Origin: Silene conica
Taxonomy: Eukaryota > Streptophyta > Magnoliopsida > Caryophyllales > Caryophyllaceae
DNA: 64,000 nucleotides
NCBI GenBank assembly: GCA_029255685.2
Contig: CM055315.2
Location: 78,025,681-78,089,680 of the forward strand
Direction of reading: 5' to 3'
How positions within the stretch are numbered: position 1 is the stretch's first letter; each line of letters starts with the position of its first letter. Made by a program: the position numbers and the translations under genes. Below are positions 23,045 through 35,300 of this stretch, one piece after another. Below the pieces are notes generated by a model. The model did no database searches. It saw nothing but the letters and a program-made list of their open reading frames with translations, and was not told the DNA's origin.

Positions 23045-24519
23045 GGCGTTGTTTGATAAACAACATATTGCAAAAAAAATATAGCATATTTGAGGCAATT
23101 AAAATATTTGACGAATCAATATGTTATTTAGACTGTTTAATAAAACAATATATTGAAATAGTAGATTGAGGTTTAATATGCTGTTTTCAAATATGCTGCT
23201 CCCACCAGTGTGTTTAAAGAGTAGATTAGGAGAAATAAAAAAAAATTATTTTTTTACCCTTCAAAAAAGATTAAACCTACTTTTGTTCTATAGTTTCTCA
23301 TTTTATCTTATCTCTGTAAAAGGTACGTTTTTTCTCTAACTTATTTTTTTCAATTTTTATAAAAAGTACTAAGTAATATACGCTATTAATGAACACCCGG
23401 ATTTTATACCTACAGATTTATTACAAGAAGTGACTAATCATTCCTCGTAAACTGCAACCGAGTCTTCCAGAAATAAAGAAATGTCAAATGTCCGCGATAA
23501 TATTACTTCTAGTTTGATGGCTAGTAGAAGAAATCGACGTTAGTCATTAAAGTTGTTTGTGTGATGTATTTTGATAAATATTAGTCAATAATTTATCCAT
23601 GTCATTTTTTGTCATTTATCAAAGGATTGCCATTCATATACTAGTTGCTCATTTTTTGTCATTTACCAAAGTATTGCTCATTCTAGTTTGATTGATCATT
23701 CATGTTAATCATGTACGAGTTGCTCATTCATGTCATTTTGATAAATAAGTTGCTCATTCATATACGCGTTTTACGTATTTATGTATTTTTTTTTCATTAT
23801 TTTTTCATTCTATATCCTTTGCTAAACAAAACTCTCTCTAATTCTCACCCTCACAAAGTTAATCAAAATTTTCAAATCCGTCAAAACCACATGCTAGTTC
23901 TCGTACCCATCTAATAATTCTAATATCTATCTTTATTAATTATATTATATGAAATTAAAAAATTGATTTAGACTAATCAAATTAGGGTTTGTTTAAATCG
24001 TTTTCAGTTTTGTTCATTTTCTTTTTTATTCTTCCCTTTTTCATTGTTATTTGGATTGAATTCCGTCACAATAATATTAGATTTGTGGGATGTTCAATCA
24101 TTAATAACGAAGTTTGACAGTTCAGCGGTTTACTTTGACAGTGTTATGTTCGTAGTATTGTTTGGGTCTTGTGTTGTGCGTTGCTAGTATAGGAATGCAA
24201 TGCTCAAATAAAACTCTACTACTGGTATCCTTCATACTTTCGGCCTTTTCAAAAATATGATTATCAAAATCATCTATCCGGTTTTTTGTTAGCTCCTCAT
24301 TTCTCCTTGTCTCCTGTTCACCGCTACATGCATCACTTAGTTCCTTGATCCCGCCCTTAACAAGTTTAGTACTTATTTTGAGTGTTTTTCGAGTTAGCTT
24401 TTGTTGCTCTCATCAGACATGGATTTACGAATGACCACGAAGAACTCAGAGGATTTCATCCACAATAATTTTGCCCTTTGTTTGATGCTTTCACTTTTGG
24501 AGTTATTAATGTATACACA

Positions 24520-24743
24520 AACCAAGTGGTGTTAGTCCAGTAGTAACTGAGTTAAACCTTAAAACTTGTAGAAAAACAGGAGTTGAGAGGTCTCAGGTTC
24601 GATTACCGGTTGGGGCGATGACCACTTGGCCACTGCAGCTCCCGAAGGGAGTGGCTTACATGGTCGGGAGTGGCTTACATGGTCCATGTGGTAGTGCGGG
24701 AATGCATGAGTCCGGGGGATTAAACCCCTCGTTACCAAAAAAA
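24520..24743 (+). mobile_element. tRNA-derived SINE with 11-bp target duplication
   Basis: The body has a B-box-like ggttcgattacc about 75-80 bases from the start and a plausible A box (tagtccagtagtaactgag). It ends in a short A run. The duplication atgtatacaca is at 24509-24519 and 24744-24754. A 19-bp segment, gggagtggcttacatggtc, is tandemly doubled inside. Confidence 0.85.
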
Positions 24744-25770
24744 ATGTATACACAGGACTTACTACTTTAATTAAATTGCTACTTGTTTGAAGAATAAACT
24801 GAGCAAAGAAGTCTTACTCCGTTTGTTTACTGCGACTGATACCACGAGTTTTCTTACAATTCCCAATGATGCTGCTCTAAAGATTTGAATAAATCCAAAG
24901 TAAATTCAAGCAAAGCAAATAACATCTTTATTTTTATTTTAGGACTCAGACTTAGAGCTGGATGAGTATGAAGAATTTTCTGCAAAAATGATAGATAACG
25001 GACAAACTTGGCCTCTAATGTGATAATGTGGTGTTCAAGTTTCTCTATTGTTAGCTCTACTACCACGGAGTATGTTTGCAGCGAAAATGAATTAGCTGGT
25101 TTTGCAGCTTTGTCATGGAGGTTTCGGTTAAGAAATATTCGACAGTTTTATAGTATCACGTAACAAATAGCGATTTTGTTGGGACTGTAATTCCTGTAAT
25201 ACTGCTGTTCTTCAAGAACTTGTTTACAATTTTAAATTATACTTAACGAGTAGTGAACAAGCATAATTTCTATAATACTGCTATTCTACAAGTATTTTGT
25301 TTACTTGTATGAACATAAATAAAAACGCGTGCTCAATTTAATTTTTTTTTTCGATTCATTATCACGTCCAATTTTCGAAGCCGATGAATTCTAGCAACGT
25401 TTAGTTTGCAGATCGAATCTAAAACTTGGCTAAATTTCTCTTTACCGTACACTACAGTACAGCTTCGCACATGACGACTGATAATGGTACAGAGAAAGAT
25501 GAGCCTATACAGTAAGATTTTATTCGGGAAATTTTGAAGTCACAGCTATTCGAACAGTCATCACACTTGCAGTCCGAGAGTTCAATTCCATAAGGGGCTG
25601 TTGGTTCTTCCTCTTCTTGTTCAAAACTTTGCTCGGAGTACATGCTTCCACTAAAACAAAACTTTGCTCGCCAAAAACTTGGAGTCGGCTAACACGAACT
25701 GTTCCAACTATACAAACCAGTCTACATTATTAGCTGATCAAAAATCCTGCATCTATTGCACCCATTTATT

Positions 25771-26001
25771 TCAGGTCTTCATCATTGTATAAAATTCATC
25801 ATAATTGATTCGTCCATCCTGCGTTTGTTAAGAAGCATCCAAGACAATCATTATGCAGCATCTCTGAACTTACCAACTGTTATCCTTGTCAAAATATCAA
25901 AAAACTTTCAAGATATTTTCCTCAGTTTCCAATTTGTGTCTATGCATTTTTGCTGTGACGAATTCGGTATAGTCAATAGTTTCATCGCCATCAACATCAG
26001 C
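25771..26001 (-). pseudogene. Calcium-dependent protein kinase (CDPK) fragment
   Basis: The minus strand encodes an EF-hand loop, [12 protein letters not shown], followed by [21 protein letters not shown], as in the CDPK calmodulin-like domain. An in-frame TGA then interrupts VF*YFDKDNS. A donor-like gtaagt at 25868-25873 and an acceptor before DGRINYDEF (25818) show that the intron is retained, so this is a genomic rather than processed copy. Kinase and autoinhibitory parts are missing. Two pieces of the exon and its upstream intron are repeated in scrambled order at about 26093-26165. It cannot encode a functional kinase. Confidence 0.8.
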
Positions 26002-26332
26002 CTACAAACCTATTTTGTTAATTACAACGAAATTTGTCACTTCGATATCGAAGGGGACGACAAACATCAATTATTCTGCTATCTTGGGAGCAAAATTAGC
26101 CATCAACATTAGCCTGCAAACCTATTTTGTTAATTAGTGACGAATTCGGTATAGTCAATAGATATCGAAGGGGAAGGGGCATCTGGGCATAGGTAGAATA
26201 TTTTGTTAATTATTGGAGGGGAGGTTGTGGTATAGGTGGTCATTGTGAATGACTACGGTGGGAGCGGCGTTGTTTCTCGGGGTGAGTGTAGGAGGGGAGG
26301 TTGGCCTGGTCGGATATACATGTCGGCGCCGC

Positions 26333-26352
26333 GGGGGAGGGGGGAGGGGGGC
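26333..26352 (+). other. G-rich tract, potential G-quadruplex
   Basis: Three runs of five to six G are separated by single A, with further G runs next to them. This is unusual in AT-rich surroundings. No gene overlaps it. Confidence 0.6.
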
Positions 26353-26624
26353 GGTGGAAAATAGTGTTGCACGACACTCTCAGCGGTTGATAGTTGGAGT
26401 GAGAACCAAGGTGAAATAAAATTGTAAATATAGTGAAAAGTTAGGGGTATAATGGTGAATCTTGTCCATAATTGATTAAAACTCGTCCATGATTGAACAA
26501 CACCCTTGACAAATTATGCTAATTGAATATGCTAGTCAAATTTGCCAACAAGTTCTGTTAATTACAATATGTTTTTACAATCTGCTTCTATCAATATTAA
26601 TCCGCTGTTTACTAAACAAGACCC

Positions 26625-27384
26625 AATTCTCATATAGAACGATTAACAAGTCTCATTGAAAACAGACGTATAACATATTCGTCACAAATTGAAAACGTGT
26701 CAAGTAGCATTCAAGTAGATAGATAAGATAAAAGCAGAATATCAAGTGGATAACATTCTGCTTTTGGTTTATCTATTCATTTGAATATTTCTTAACCCGT
26801 TCTCACCTTATAACGAATTTGCCAGTGTGCGAATGGTGATATGTATTTCTATTCCCGTTATTGTCAACCAAAGTGGGTAGTGAACTTAAATCAAAATCAA
26901 GAATTGGTGAACTAAACTTTGAGATTAGAACTTGTATTTGATAGGACAATTAAGAAAGAAGAGTAGGCCACATTGATCTAATAGAGTCATTATTATATGA
27001 AGAAAAATGCACTAAATCCAACTTCCCTCACCTCCAATATCCTATCACAATTTGAGGTTCACATGACTAATTTCTAAACAATCCCATGAATCCAACCTCC
27101 TCATTAATCATCACAAATCACAATGTGGTTACCCCATTTCATCATTTGTATCATTAAGAATGCATTCAACAGATCTTTAAGTAATACTCCTTGAATGCCG
27201 GATTATTTATTTACTTATTTTACCTGTTTTGAATATATCTACGAGTAACCAGTGATTACATATAAATAAATGATTGAGACGGAGGTAGTATAAACACACT
27301 AAAAGATGAACAAATGCATACATTTAGCATTTACAAGCATATTATCAAGTATCCAACTTGGCTTTTGAGTGAGTCCTTATTAGA
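26625..27384. other. Intergenic with a Stowaway-like remnant
   Basis: Positions about 27185-27297 end in ataaatgattgagacggagg, a common end of plant Stowaway-type repeats. Positions about 26660-26840 contain weak inverted symmetry. No gene was seen. Confidence 0.4.
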
Positions 27385-28305
27385 CTGAACAAAATCACTT
27401 AAATTGAATTGAAATTAAATCTATAAAAACAGGTATGTAACAAACTTGCACAAATCTAACTAAATTAACATAACCGACAACTCGACCAGTACCACCCTGT
27501 AACCAAATCTTATCCAAAATAATCAAATAATGAACTCCTAGTACTAAACTACTTCGTACAATCAAACACAAGATCATAATCCATAGATTAATCAAATCTT
27601 AATAAAATATACTAACTCCCATTACAATCAAATTTAGTTATCAGCACAATCAAATTCAAACTGAACAAAATCATTTAAGGCCGCGTTTGGAAACACGGAA
27701 TTGATTTCATTTTGATGATTTCAATTGTAAAAATCAAAATGTTTGAATTCAATTCGAAATCCAATTCCAAAAGTTCGTTTGGGAAACCCGTGGAATTGAA
27801 ATTGGAATTGTGCGAGACGGATATTGGTCGAAGTGATTGAAATTTTTATTTTGGGGAAAAGAAAAAATTTTCACGAAAAATATTCGCGATCGGAAAAAAT
27901 GACGAAAATTAAAATATTACGATTAAATTTGGATATAAAAAAGACGTAACTAGTGATGGAATTGAAATAACTAGTATATGGTAGGGATTTGAGAGACTCA
28001 AATTTTAACTAGGTTGGAATTGGTAAGGAATTGAGTCCAATTCCAATTTCAAATTCTAGAGATTTCCAAACACTCGAAATGTTTCAATTACGGAATGCAA
28101 TTCCAATTTTAACTTACCAAACATGCTCTTAAGAAATTGAAATTATGTCAAAAAAACACCTATGCAACAAACTCACACAAAAATCACTACAACTCAACCA
28201 GTATCACCCAATAACGCAACCTTATCAAACACAAGATTATAATCCATAGATTAATAAAATCTTAATCAAATATACAACTCAATTACAATCAAATTTAGCA
28301 ATCAA
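27385..28305. repeat. Tandem duplication of the F-box gene 3' flank
   Basis: The stretch next to the F-box stop (about 28133-28305) is repeated with divergence at about 27385-27655. Both contain cataatccatagattaat-like and aattacaatcaaatttag sequence. A MITE at 27679-28128 sits between the copies. Confidence 0.75.
27679..28128. mobile_element. Harbinger/Tourist-like MITE
   Basis: Inverted ends ggccgcgtttgg and gagcatgtttgg are flanked on both sides by TTAA (27675-27678 and 28129-28132), consistent with a TTA/TAA target. The 450-bp interior is rich in inverted ccaattcc/ggaattgg words and has no ORF. Confidence 0.75.
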
Positions 28306-28397
28306 CACAAACACAAGAAGCTCTTTGAACCAAATGAGGCAAATTAGGACCTCTACACCATTCTTGTGTAACACAATCAAACACAAACATAATCCCA

Positions 28398-28444
<47 letters not shown>

Positions 28445-29671
28445 GTTATTATTAATCCCTCTAACAATTCTTCCACTTCGTCTTAACAAATCATCAACAC
28501 TTCCCATTACTTGTATCAACACCACCTTCTCCGCCACCCCGACACAACTAAACTTCACCCTTCCCCCTAACCTCACTTGTGCCGGTATCGGCGGCCCCCT
28601 CATTCGACACCACTCCCCAAACCCGCTTCCTCCTCCTCCTCCTGCTACGCTATTTCGATTAGCATTAAACCGCCAAAACGACAATTCAACCGCGTGACTA
28701 GCCAACATGTAAAGGTACCCATTTGCGCTACAAGCCGCCACCACACACCCGCCACCCGGTACCACCCGGCTCCTCAACCACCCACGCGCCGCCGTGTCAT
28801 ATAAGTCCATTGAGCTGGCATACACACGCGCCTCCGCGCCGGATACGGTGGCGCGTGAGTCCAACGCGCCGCACGTGGTACCGATTTTTAACCCGCCGAT
28901 TATGTAAAACACGTTGTCGATGCCGACACCAATGCAACCGTATCTCCTACGTGGCGCGTCCGTTACCACGCTCCATGTATCCGCGTCTGGGTCATACTCC
29001 TCTACTGCTGAGTCATACGTGGACCCACCTGCCACGTAGACTTTACCGTTAACTGAGGCAATAGCGAACCGTTTTCTCGGGAAAATCGGTCCAGACCGAA
29101 TTTTCAGCAACCCGGTCCAAGGATCGAAAATTAAAGAACTAGACCGGGTTACGATAAACACCTTTCTACCAACAACTGCAATCCTCGCGTGCGAAATATC
29201 TGGGAGAATATCTGACGGAATGTTCATCAAAACGACGTCGTTACGAGGAGTATTCATATTCCACTCGTCATCTCGAAAAAGACGTAAAGTACAAAACGAC
29301 GTCGTATTAACGAGCGAGAATACGAATAGCGTAGGATGAAGAACAGCGTGGCGACGTCGGAGGAGAGAGAAACAATGAGAGTCTAGCAAGTGGCCCCACC
29401 TCCGGCAAACGGAGGAAGCAGAAGCAAGAGAAGAAAGCGGGATTCGGGATAGTATTTCGTATAAAATGTCGTCCGGGAGACCGTGTATGGACGTGAATGA
29501 AGCCGATAATTTGGGTTTGGAGACGATGGGGTTGGGCGGGATGAATGAATTGGGAGTGTTGGGGTTGGGACAACATGATTTCATAAGGCGAGAGAAATGA
29601 TGGCGGGAGTTGCAATTATCTCGATCTTTTTGACGGATATTTGCAAATCCCGTCATTTCTCTCACCGTCAT
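28295..29671 (-). CDS. F-box/kelch-repeat protein
   Basis: A single-exon frame of 458 residues. An F-box lies at about residues 58-100 (GLPDDILYEILSRIPLSSLASASSVCRRWGHLLDS in two readable blocks). Kelch-type blades follow, with diagnostic GG pairs in VNGKVYVAGGS, YDPDADTWSVV and NVFYIIGGL. It resembles the Arabidopsis At5g26960 group. The role would be substrate recognition in an SCF ubiquitin ligase through Skp1; the substrate is unknown. The first ATG is at 29671. An internal Met at 29584 is possible, but CNSRHHFSRLMKSC before it looks conserved in the group, which favours the upstream start. Near the C-terminus a run of about 17 Asn interrupts the last blade, encoded by an ATT/AAT microsatellite, so length is likely variable. 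The 3' flank is duplicated and holds a MITE. Confidence 0.88.
28397..28456. repeat. ATT microsatellite inside a coding region
   Basis: About 19 ATT units on the + strand, with one GTT interruption, encode poly-Asn in the F-box/kelch protein on the minus strand. Confidence 0.97.
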
Positions 29672-32386
29672 TCTCACTTTCTCTCTACTTGAACTCGAGT
29701 CAGGTATCGGGAGGGCAGAGAGAAAGGGAGAATGAACAATGGGGATAGGAGATGGTTTTTATGGGAGGTGGGAAATGAATCAAATGAAAGTGGCATAGGA
29801 TTCGAAGAAGGTTTGTTTTATTTAAAGGAATCTCATTTGTAACGGATAATATTTGTCCTAAGTTAAAAACGGATATTTTATGCCCAAAATAAAGCAAGTG
29901 ATACCATTATATAAGTGAGAGAAAATAAAGCATCTCATGTCTAGTGCAACTTACATTCTACAAAGGGATAGTATTATTTATCTTTTGCTTACGATGGATA
30001 ATGCCCGTCTTGATAAATTGTTTTTTATGTTTTGTTTTGGTTTAAAACTAATGCAAATAGAGCAAGTTAAAAGGTAAATTTACTTGCTACCATGCGTAAT
30101 TCATGTGTATAGTTTCTAGGGAACTACTGTAGTACTTGATAATAATAAAGTCTAATAAATTAATACAATAATTAACAAAAGTTACATGTTTCGAGTAAAA
30201 GATGTTGAGAAACGATAACGTTAAAGAGGAAATGTACTCTTTCATATTTATAACCTACATCATCTCTTCTGAGTACCAAAGTTAAGAAAATAATTTTGGA
30301 TCACACAATACATTCTATTGGACGTGAAATTGATTTTGTATTACAAAAAAAAACCAACGTGATGATTAAGAGGTAGTATAATTTAAACGTTTCTAAAGAT
30401 GCGTTTGACAGCAATGAAATATACTCTATTATCGAGTGACATTATGACATCGAATTTCTTATGTACATATCATATTTAAACTAGGAAATGATTGTATTCA
30501 TAAATTATACCAATATTTTCATAACGTTAATGTAATTAATAAGTTTTTGTGAGACTCTCATTACATTAGAAACAACCAATGAAAAAGCTAAATGCTAACT
30601 AATAAAAAGAAAAAAAATAATTAAAACTAATAATCACCGCTTATGAAAAAGGTCGCTCAGACGCCCACTAATACATTTTGTGACAAAATAACGGTGATTT
30701 ATAATCTTTTTTGTTAGGATGCCGATACATTAATACATAGATAGTTTTAAATGTACTTATTTGAAAAAAAACATCATTAAAGATAGGTAAAATTTTAAAG
30801 GAATCATGTGAAATTTGTACATTAGTGAGAATAATAAATTAGGATCATCATAGTAATTAGTTAAATTAATACTATTTGAAAATGAGTATATAATGAGTTT
30901 TTGTTGACTGTTGAGGCAATCGCCTGATTACATGCATCGAAGCATTTATTGAAGGAAACAAATGTGAACCCAACTTGATCGGTGGATTATACTCCGTATG
31001 TATTCACCGGTCTTATCCGTCACAAGTGTAGGACGGTCAAATAAAACTCATATGAGGAGAGATAAAGACCGACCATTTATCATTCTTTATTTACTTTCGT
31101 TCTTGTCTTATCTAATCAGGTGGGTTTACTTGACCATTCTTTATGTACAAGTGGGTCTACTTAACCATTGCAAGCTTGTGACAGATATATCGTCAAGAAA
31201 AACTCTTATTGATATATCTCATGTATTACCACTAATTTTCTAGGCTTTAAGTATTAAGCTAAAAAAGTTACAATATAACTTAAAAACATTACATATAAAC
31301 TACATAAAATTTGTGTTTTGACGGAAAAAAATTAAAATCCAACTTTTAAACCTTAATTAGTTCTAAAAAAACAAGATAATACATTGATGTATATTTCTTC
31401 TTCTCAATCATCATCAAACTTAATAATCCCGCCATTCTATTTTTTAATTTCGGTTTTTCTAACGTGACCCTAATTACACATATTAATAAAATTTAGCTTA
31501 TTTATATACGTTTTTAGGACACACGTTAAAAAACCCATTTAAATTTTATTACTTTAGGTTCTGATCATTTTAACTTAAAAAATCTGTCGGAACGGATTTA
31601 AATAAATTGAAAATAAATAACCTAGGAAATACAGTAAATTTGAATATGAATTTGGAGAATCTGAGTGTATCTGACAGGACAAGAATGATGGCAGATTCTC
31701 AAAGTCAAAAGTAAAAACTTGTGAATGATTTCAGCCACTGAAGTTTAAACATCAGTGGACCTACTTTGCGTGAATTAACAGCAACAGAATATTACTCCAA
31801 ACGTTTACTTACTTTTTCGTACACCAGACATATCACGTCATCGTACACCAAACCGACAATGCATCAACACGATGAATAGACGGTTTTGTAAGGCAGACAC
31901 TTATTCACCAACACGATGAATAGACGGTTTTGTAAGGAAGCCACTTATTCACCAACACGAATAGTTATGAGCTATTATCGTGATCCATCGTGTTTTAGAG
32001 ATGTAAAAAACACGGGTACATGGAAAAACGATATTATGAAATCTCTGTTAATAATACTAACAGGTCGTCGATCACTGCCTGCCTACCTTAATGTTTTTGC
32101 AAGAAGGTTAAAGATGGCGCAATAATAAAGAGTAAAGACATGGGAGTAAGAATACAAGCCAAGAGCTATCATACAGCAACCTAATAGAAAGGCAGACGAA
32201 AAAAAGACACCTTTCCGGTTATGGAAGGGGGATGGAAGGGCGGGAGCGGGAGCGGGACTGAGTAGATAAGATGCTGTCCTAGAAGACTAAGATAAGACCT
32301 TTGTATTACTACAGCCTAAATTATACATGGTACGTATGAATGATATGATACATACATTAGGGGATGAAGATCGGAATGTTAAAGGT
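29672..32386. other. Intergenic: F-box promoter and SCAB 3' region
   Basis: The left part is the F-box promoter and leader. An inverted-repeat MITE-like segment lies at about 31015-31190 (ends tccgtcacaag and cttgtgacag). A 46-bp tandem duplication lies at about 31867-31957 (gatgaatagacggttttgta twice). The last few hundred bases probably include the SCAB 3'UTR. No gene was recognised between. Confidence 0.55.
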
Positions 32387-35300
32387 TCATGTCCCGAGAG
32401 GCGTTCTGTCACCAGGGCCAGCAAGCATAATCTGCAAATTCCAAGCATTCACAACAGCGGTAATTGTTAGAAGTGGCCTCGTTTGCTCCAAATATTAAGC
32501 TCGTGATCGGATTTTGGATCTCTTTTTTAATGTTCTATTATAATGAATCGATTAAAATGGGGTTGGGAGAAAACTGTCGGGACATGAATTACTTTGACGA
32601 AGAACAAGAAGATTGTTAGAAAAAACAGCGATTTTAAAAGTACATTTCTGAGCCAAGAAAAATAATATCAATCGGACGTGGACCTATTTAAACACTCACT
32701 TAGAAATTTCCCGTCAACCCCATTTTGTTAACACAAATTCTCATTTGTGAATTGTGACGGGTTTATCAGTCGCAAGCTTGCAACGGGTCAAGTAATACCC
32801 ATGTGGGAATAACAAATTGTTTTGTCTTATCTATTCACATGGGTACTACTTGACTCATCGCAAGCTTACGAGTGATATGCCCGTCACAAACAAGACTTGC
32901 TGGTTTGTTAAATAATTTTATTATTTTAGAAAATTTAAGAGGCTTCTGAATTATCGAGTTAAAAACTTAAAATGCAACTTACATTACAGTCAAATGCAAA
33001 CCTCCTTGCAAGTAAGATAGCGGCATTTCTGTCCCTTCCCGATTCAAATGCTATAGTGAAGCTTGATCCCGGTTTTACTTGCCAGAATAAAGCCTGAGCT
33101 GCAGCGTTCCCACCACCTCTGACCCCACAAAGCTGAAGATTCAAAATAATATCAGAACTATCTTTCCGAAATTTTTTATACTTGATAGCGATGAACAGAA
33201 ACCAGTCTAACTCTAGTTACAAGTGATTAATTGACAGTAAAATGGTAAAGGCGATGCTTTACTGCTAGATTTCATTCTGTAGGCAGTATTATAAGTTTAA
33301 ACAGGAGACCAGGCGCAACTCAACACCGACACTATCATGGGTTCGTGGCTTTATGGTCTATCACCGTAATCCAGAATCACCATGCTCTCGTATGCAAAAA
33401 TTTCAAGTCTTTACTACATATATTTATCACTCAAGATCCGCACACCTGCATTGTAGAGGAATAATATTCCTTGGCCACCACTGTCGTTCCTTTACAGAGT
33501 TTCATCCGCATCTTTCCCACGTGAAGGACATGAATCGTTTGTGACTGTTGATCTACTCCATTCATCTGGGTGACAATTACCTGTAGAATACAAAGAACTA
33601 AGTTTTAAACAGCAACATTTAAAATAGTCATTACACTGATAGTGGTTGAGGTGTTGCGGGTTGTGACTGTTGTGTTTAGTTGGTATCATGTCGACGCAGA
33701 AGAGACTCAACATAGCAGATGCAACGTTGAAGAAAAATAAAATAGTGATGGCACCAATATAATATTGCTAAGGTAACTCACATTGAATTCCGTATCATGT
33801 CTACGCACAAGAGCCTCGACATAGCTTCCCAAACCTGGAGCTGTACAGAAGAAAATGAATTCATATTCAGTTTAAAACGCTAATACCAGCTAAAAACTCA
33901 CTAGGCCATGTATCATGAACAAACCCGGGTCAATGGGGCTTGTGGTGGATGCTGTAAATTTTTTGCCATCGTGAACAATTTCTGCTATCAGGAATCGTCC
34001 AACATCGAAAGGCTCCGGAGCATAGACTGGTTTGGTGGCTCCTAAGATAAGGAAAAATATAAACGGTAAGCTTAGTTACATACAAAGAACGAAAAATGTA
34101 GTTATTTTGTATGCAGGTTCTGGACTTCTTAGATATCTAGCTTGAGAGTACATAACATGGTAAAACATAATCGCATTTTCATGAATGTGATAAATCGGAT
34201 CATCTTACAGGCTTAATACAGTAGCTAAAGTGAGCCAAAAGACGGTAATGCTTGGCTAAACTAATTTTTCAAAAACATACCAATGTGTGATTTTACGCTG
34301 ATCAGATGTGTCCATTAAAAGTCGACATGTTTTTACCTGAGATGGGATCTCTTTTCTCACTATCAGATGTGACACGGTACCACTGGATCAAGCACTCTGA
34401 GAGATCCGCAGCCTCATCGAAACATTTTTGGATCAGTAGACACGAACCCAATAGTTCTTGGCCATCTATTTCATATATATGAGAAAGTTCATCCTCATTC
34501 ATTTTCAGCATAGTCAACTGCAAGAGAAATGAAATTGATGAGCGATACTGGAACTGATGAAGGATGAAATCTGACTTGGCACTAAGCTAACCGCAAACAG
34601 CCAACTTTGAGACTGAAATCATGAAGTACTTTCAGACTTCATTCTTTAAACATTTTTTGGCGCTGGGAAGGTGGAAAGGACGGGACTTAGATCAGACCAC
34701 GGAGAAAAGTGGTCACTCTTGAGTCATAAGGCCATCTCCTGGTTCACTATACAAACGATATCGTTGTTACTGAAGTATATTTACTTTCATTTTCCTCTTC
34801 ATTTTTTGGTTCGACTATGGACTTTTTCGATATTATGGTGTGCCCTTTGTTGAATCCAGCAAATTTGAATAAATCTCATACCGTTACAAATCTACAATAT
34901 CAACAAACTCATATAAAAAAATTGGGAACTGCAACAGATTCTCTGATTTAATCAGTGCCTAAGGGTTTGTTTGGATAGAGGAATTCGGAGGATAAGGGAA
35001 GGGTGGGAAATGGAGTGATTCAATTTCCGTTATGGAGAGGGATCTATTTTCCGTCCTCCAAGCATTATCAAAATTCCGGCTCATCTTCTGCAAGAACATC
35101 ATAGGGAGATAACTAAAGAGAGAAAATGTTTCAATACCTCCTTTTGTAAATGAGCGGAACGCATGGATTTCTCCATGAGCTGAATTCTTAATGCTCGAAG
35201 TTCGAAATCCATGTCCATAACCTGCAGGGGTCGCAGTTGGTTTAAGATATTACTCTTGTTCAACGGAGATTCGACTCAAGGGACAATCTAGTCACTAATT

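Larger units (their letters stand above)
23045..26624. mobile_element. Possible Harbinger-like TIR element carrying a gene fragment
   Basis: The left end, ggcgttgtttgataaac, and the inverted right end, gggtcttgtttagtaaac, resemble PIF/Harbinger termini. The 3-bp target duplication cannot be confirmed (TTA left, AAT right). Between them lie a SINE, a CDPK pseudogene fragment and a G-rich tract. If the ends are real, this is a gene-capturing (Pack-type) element; if not, they are two unrelated MITE ends. Confidence 0.35.

Noticed and set aside
24520..24600. A tRNA gene
   Set aside because: Only the promoter boxes resemble tRNA; the A tail and target duplication show a SINE.
28443..29052. Plus-strand ORFs opposite the F-box gene
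   Set aside because: Antisense shadows; low-complexity Pro/Arg-rich products and no conserved motif.
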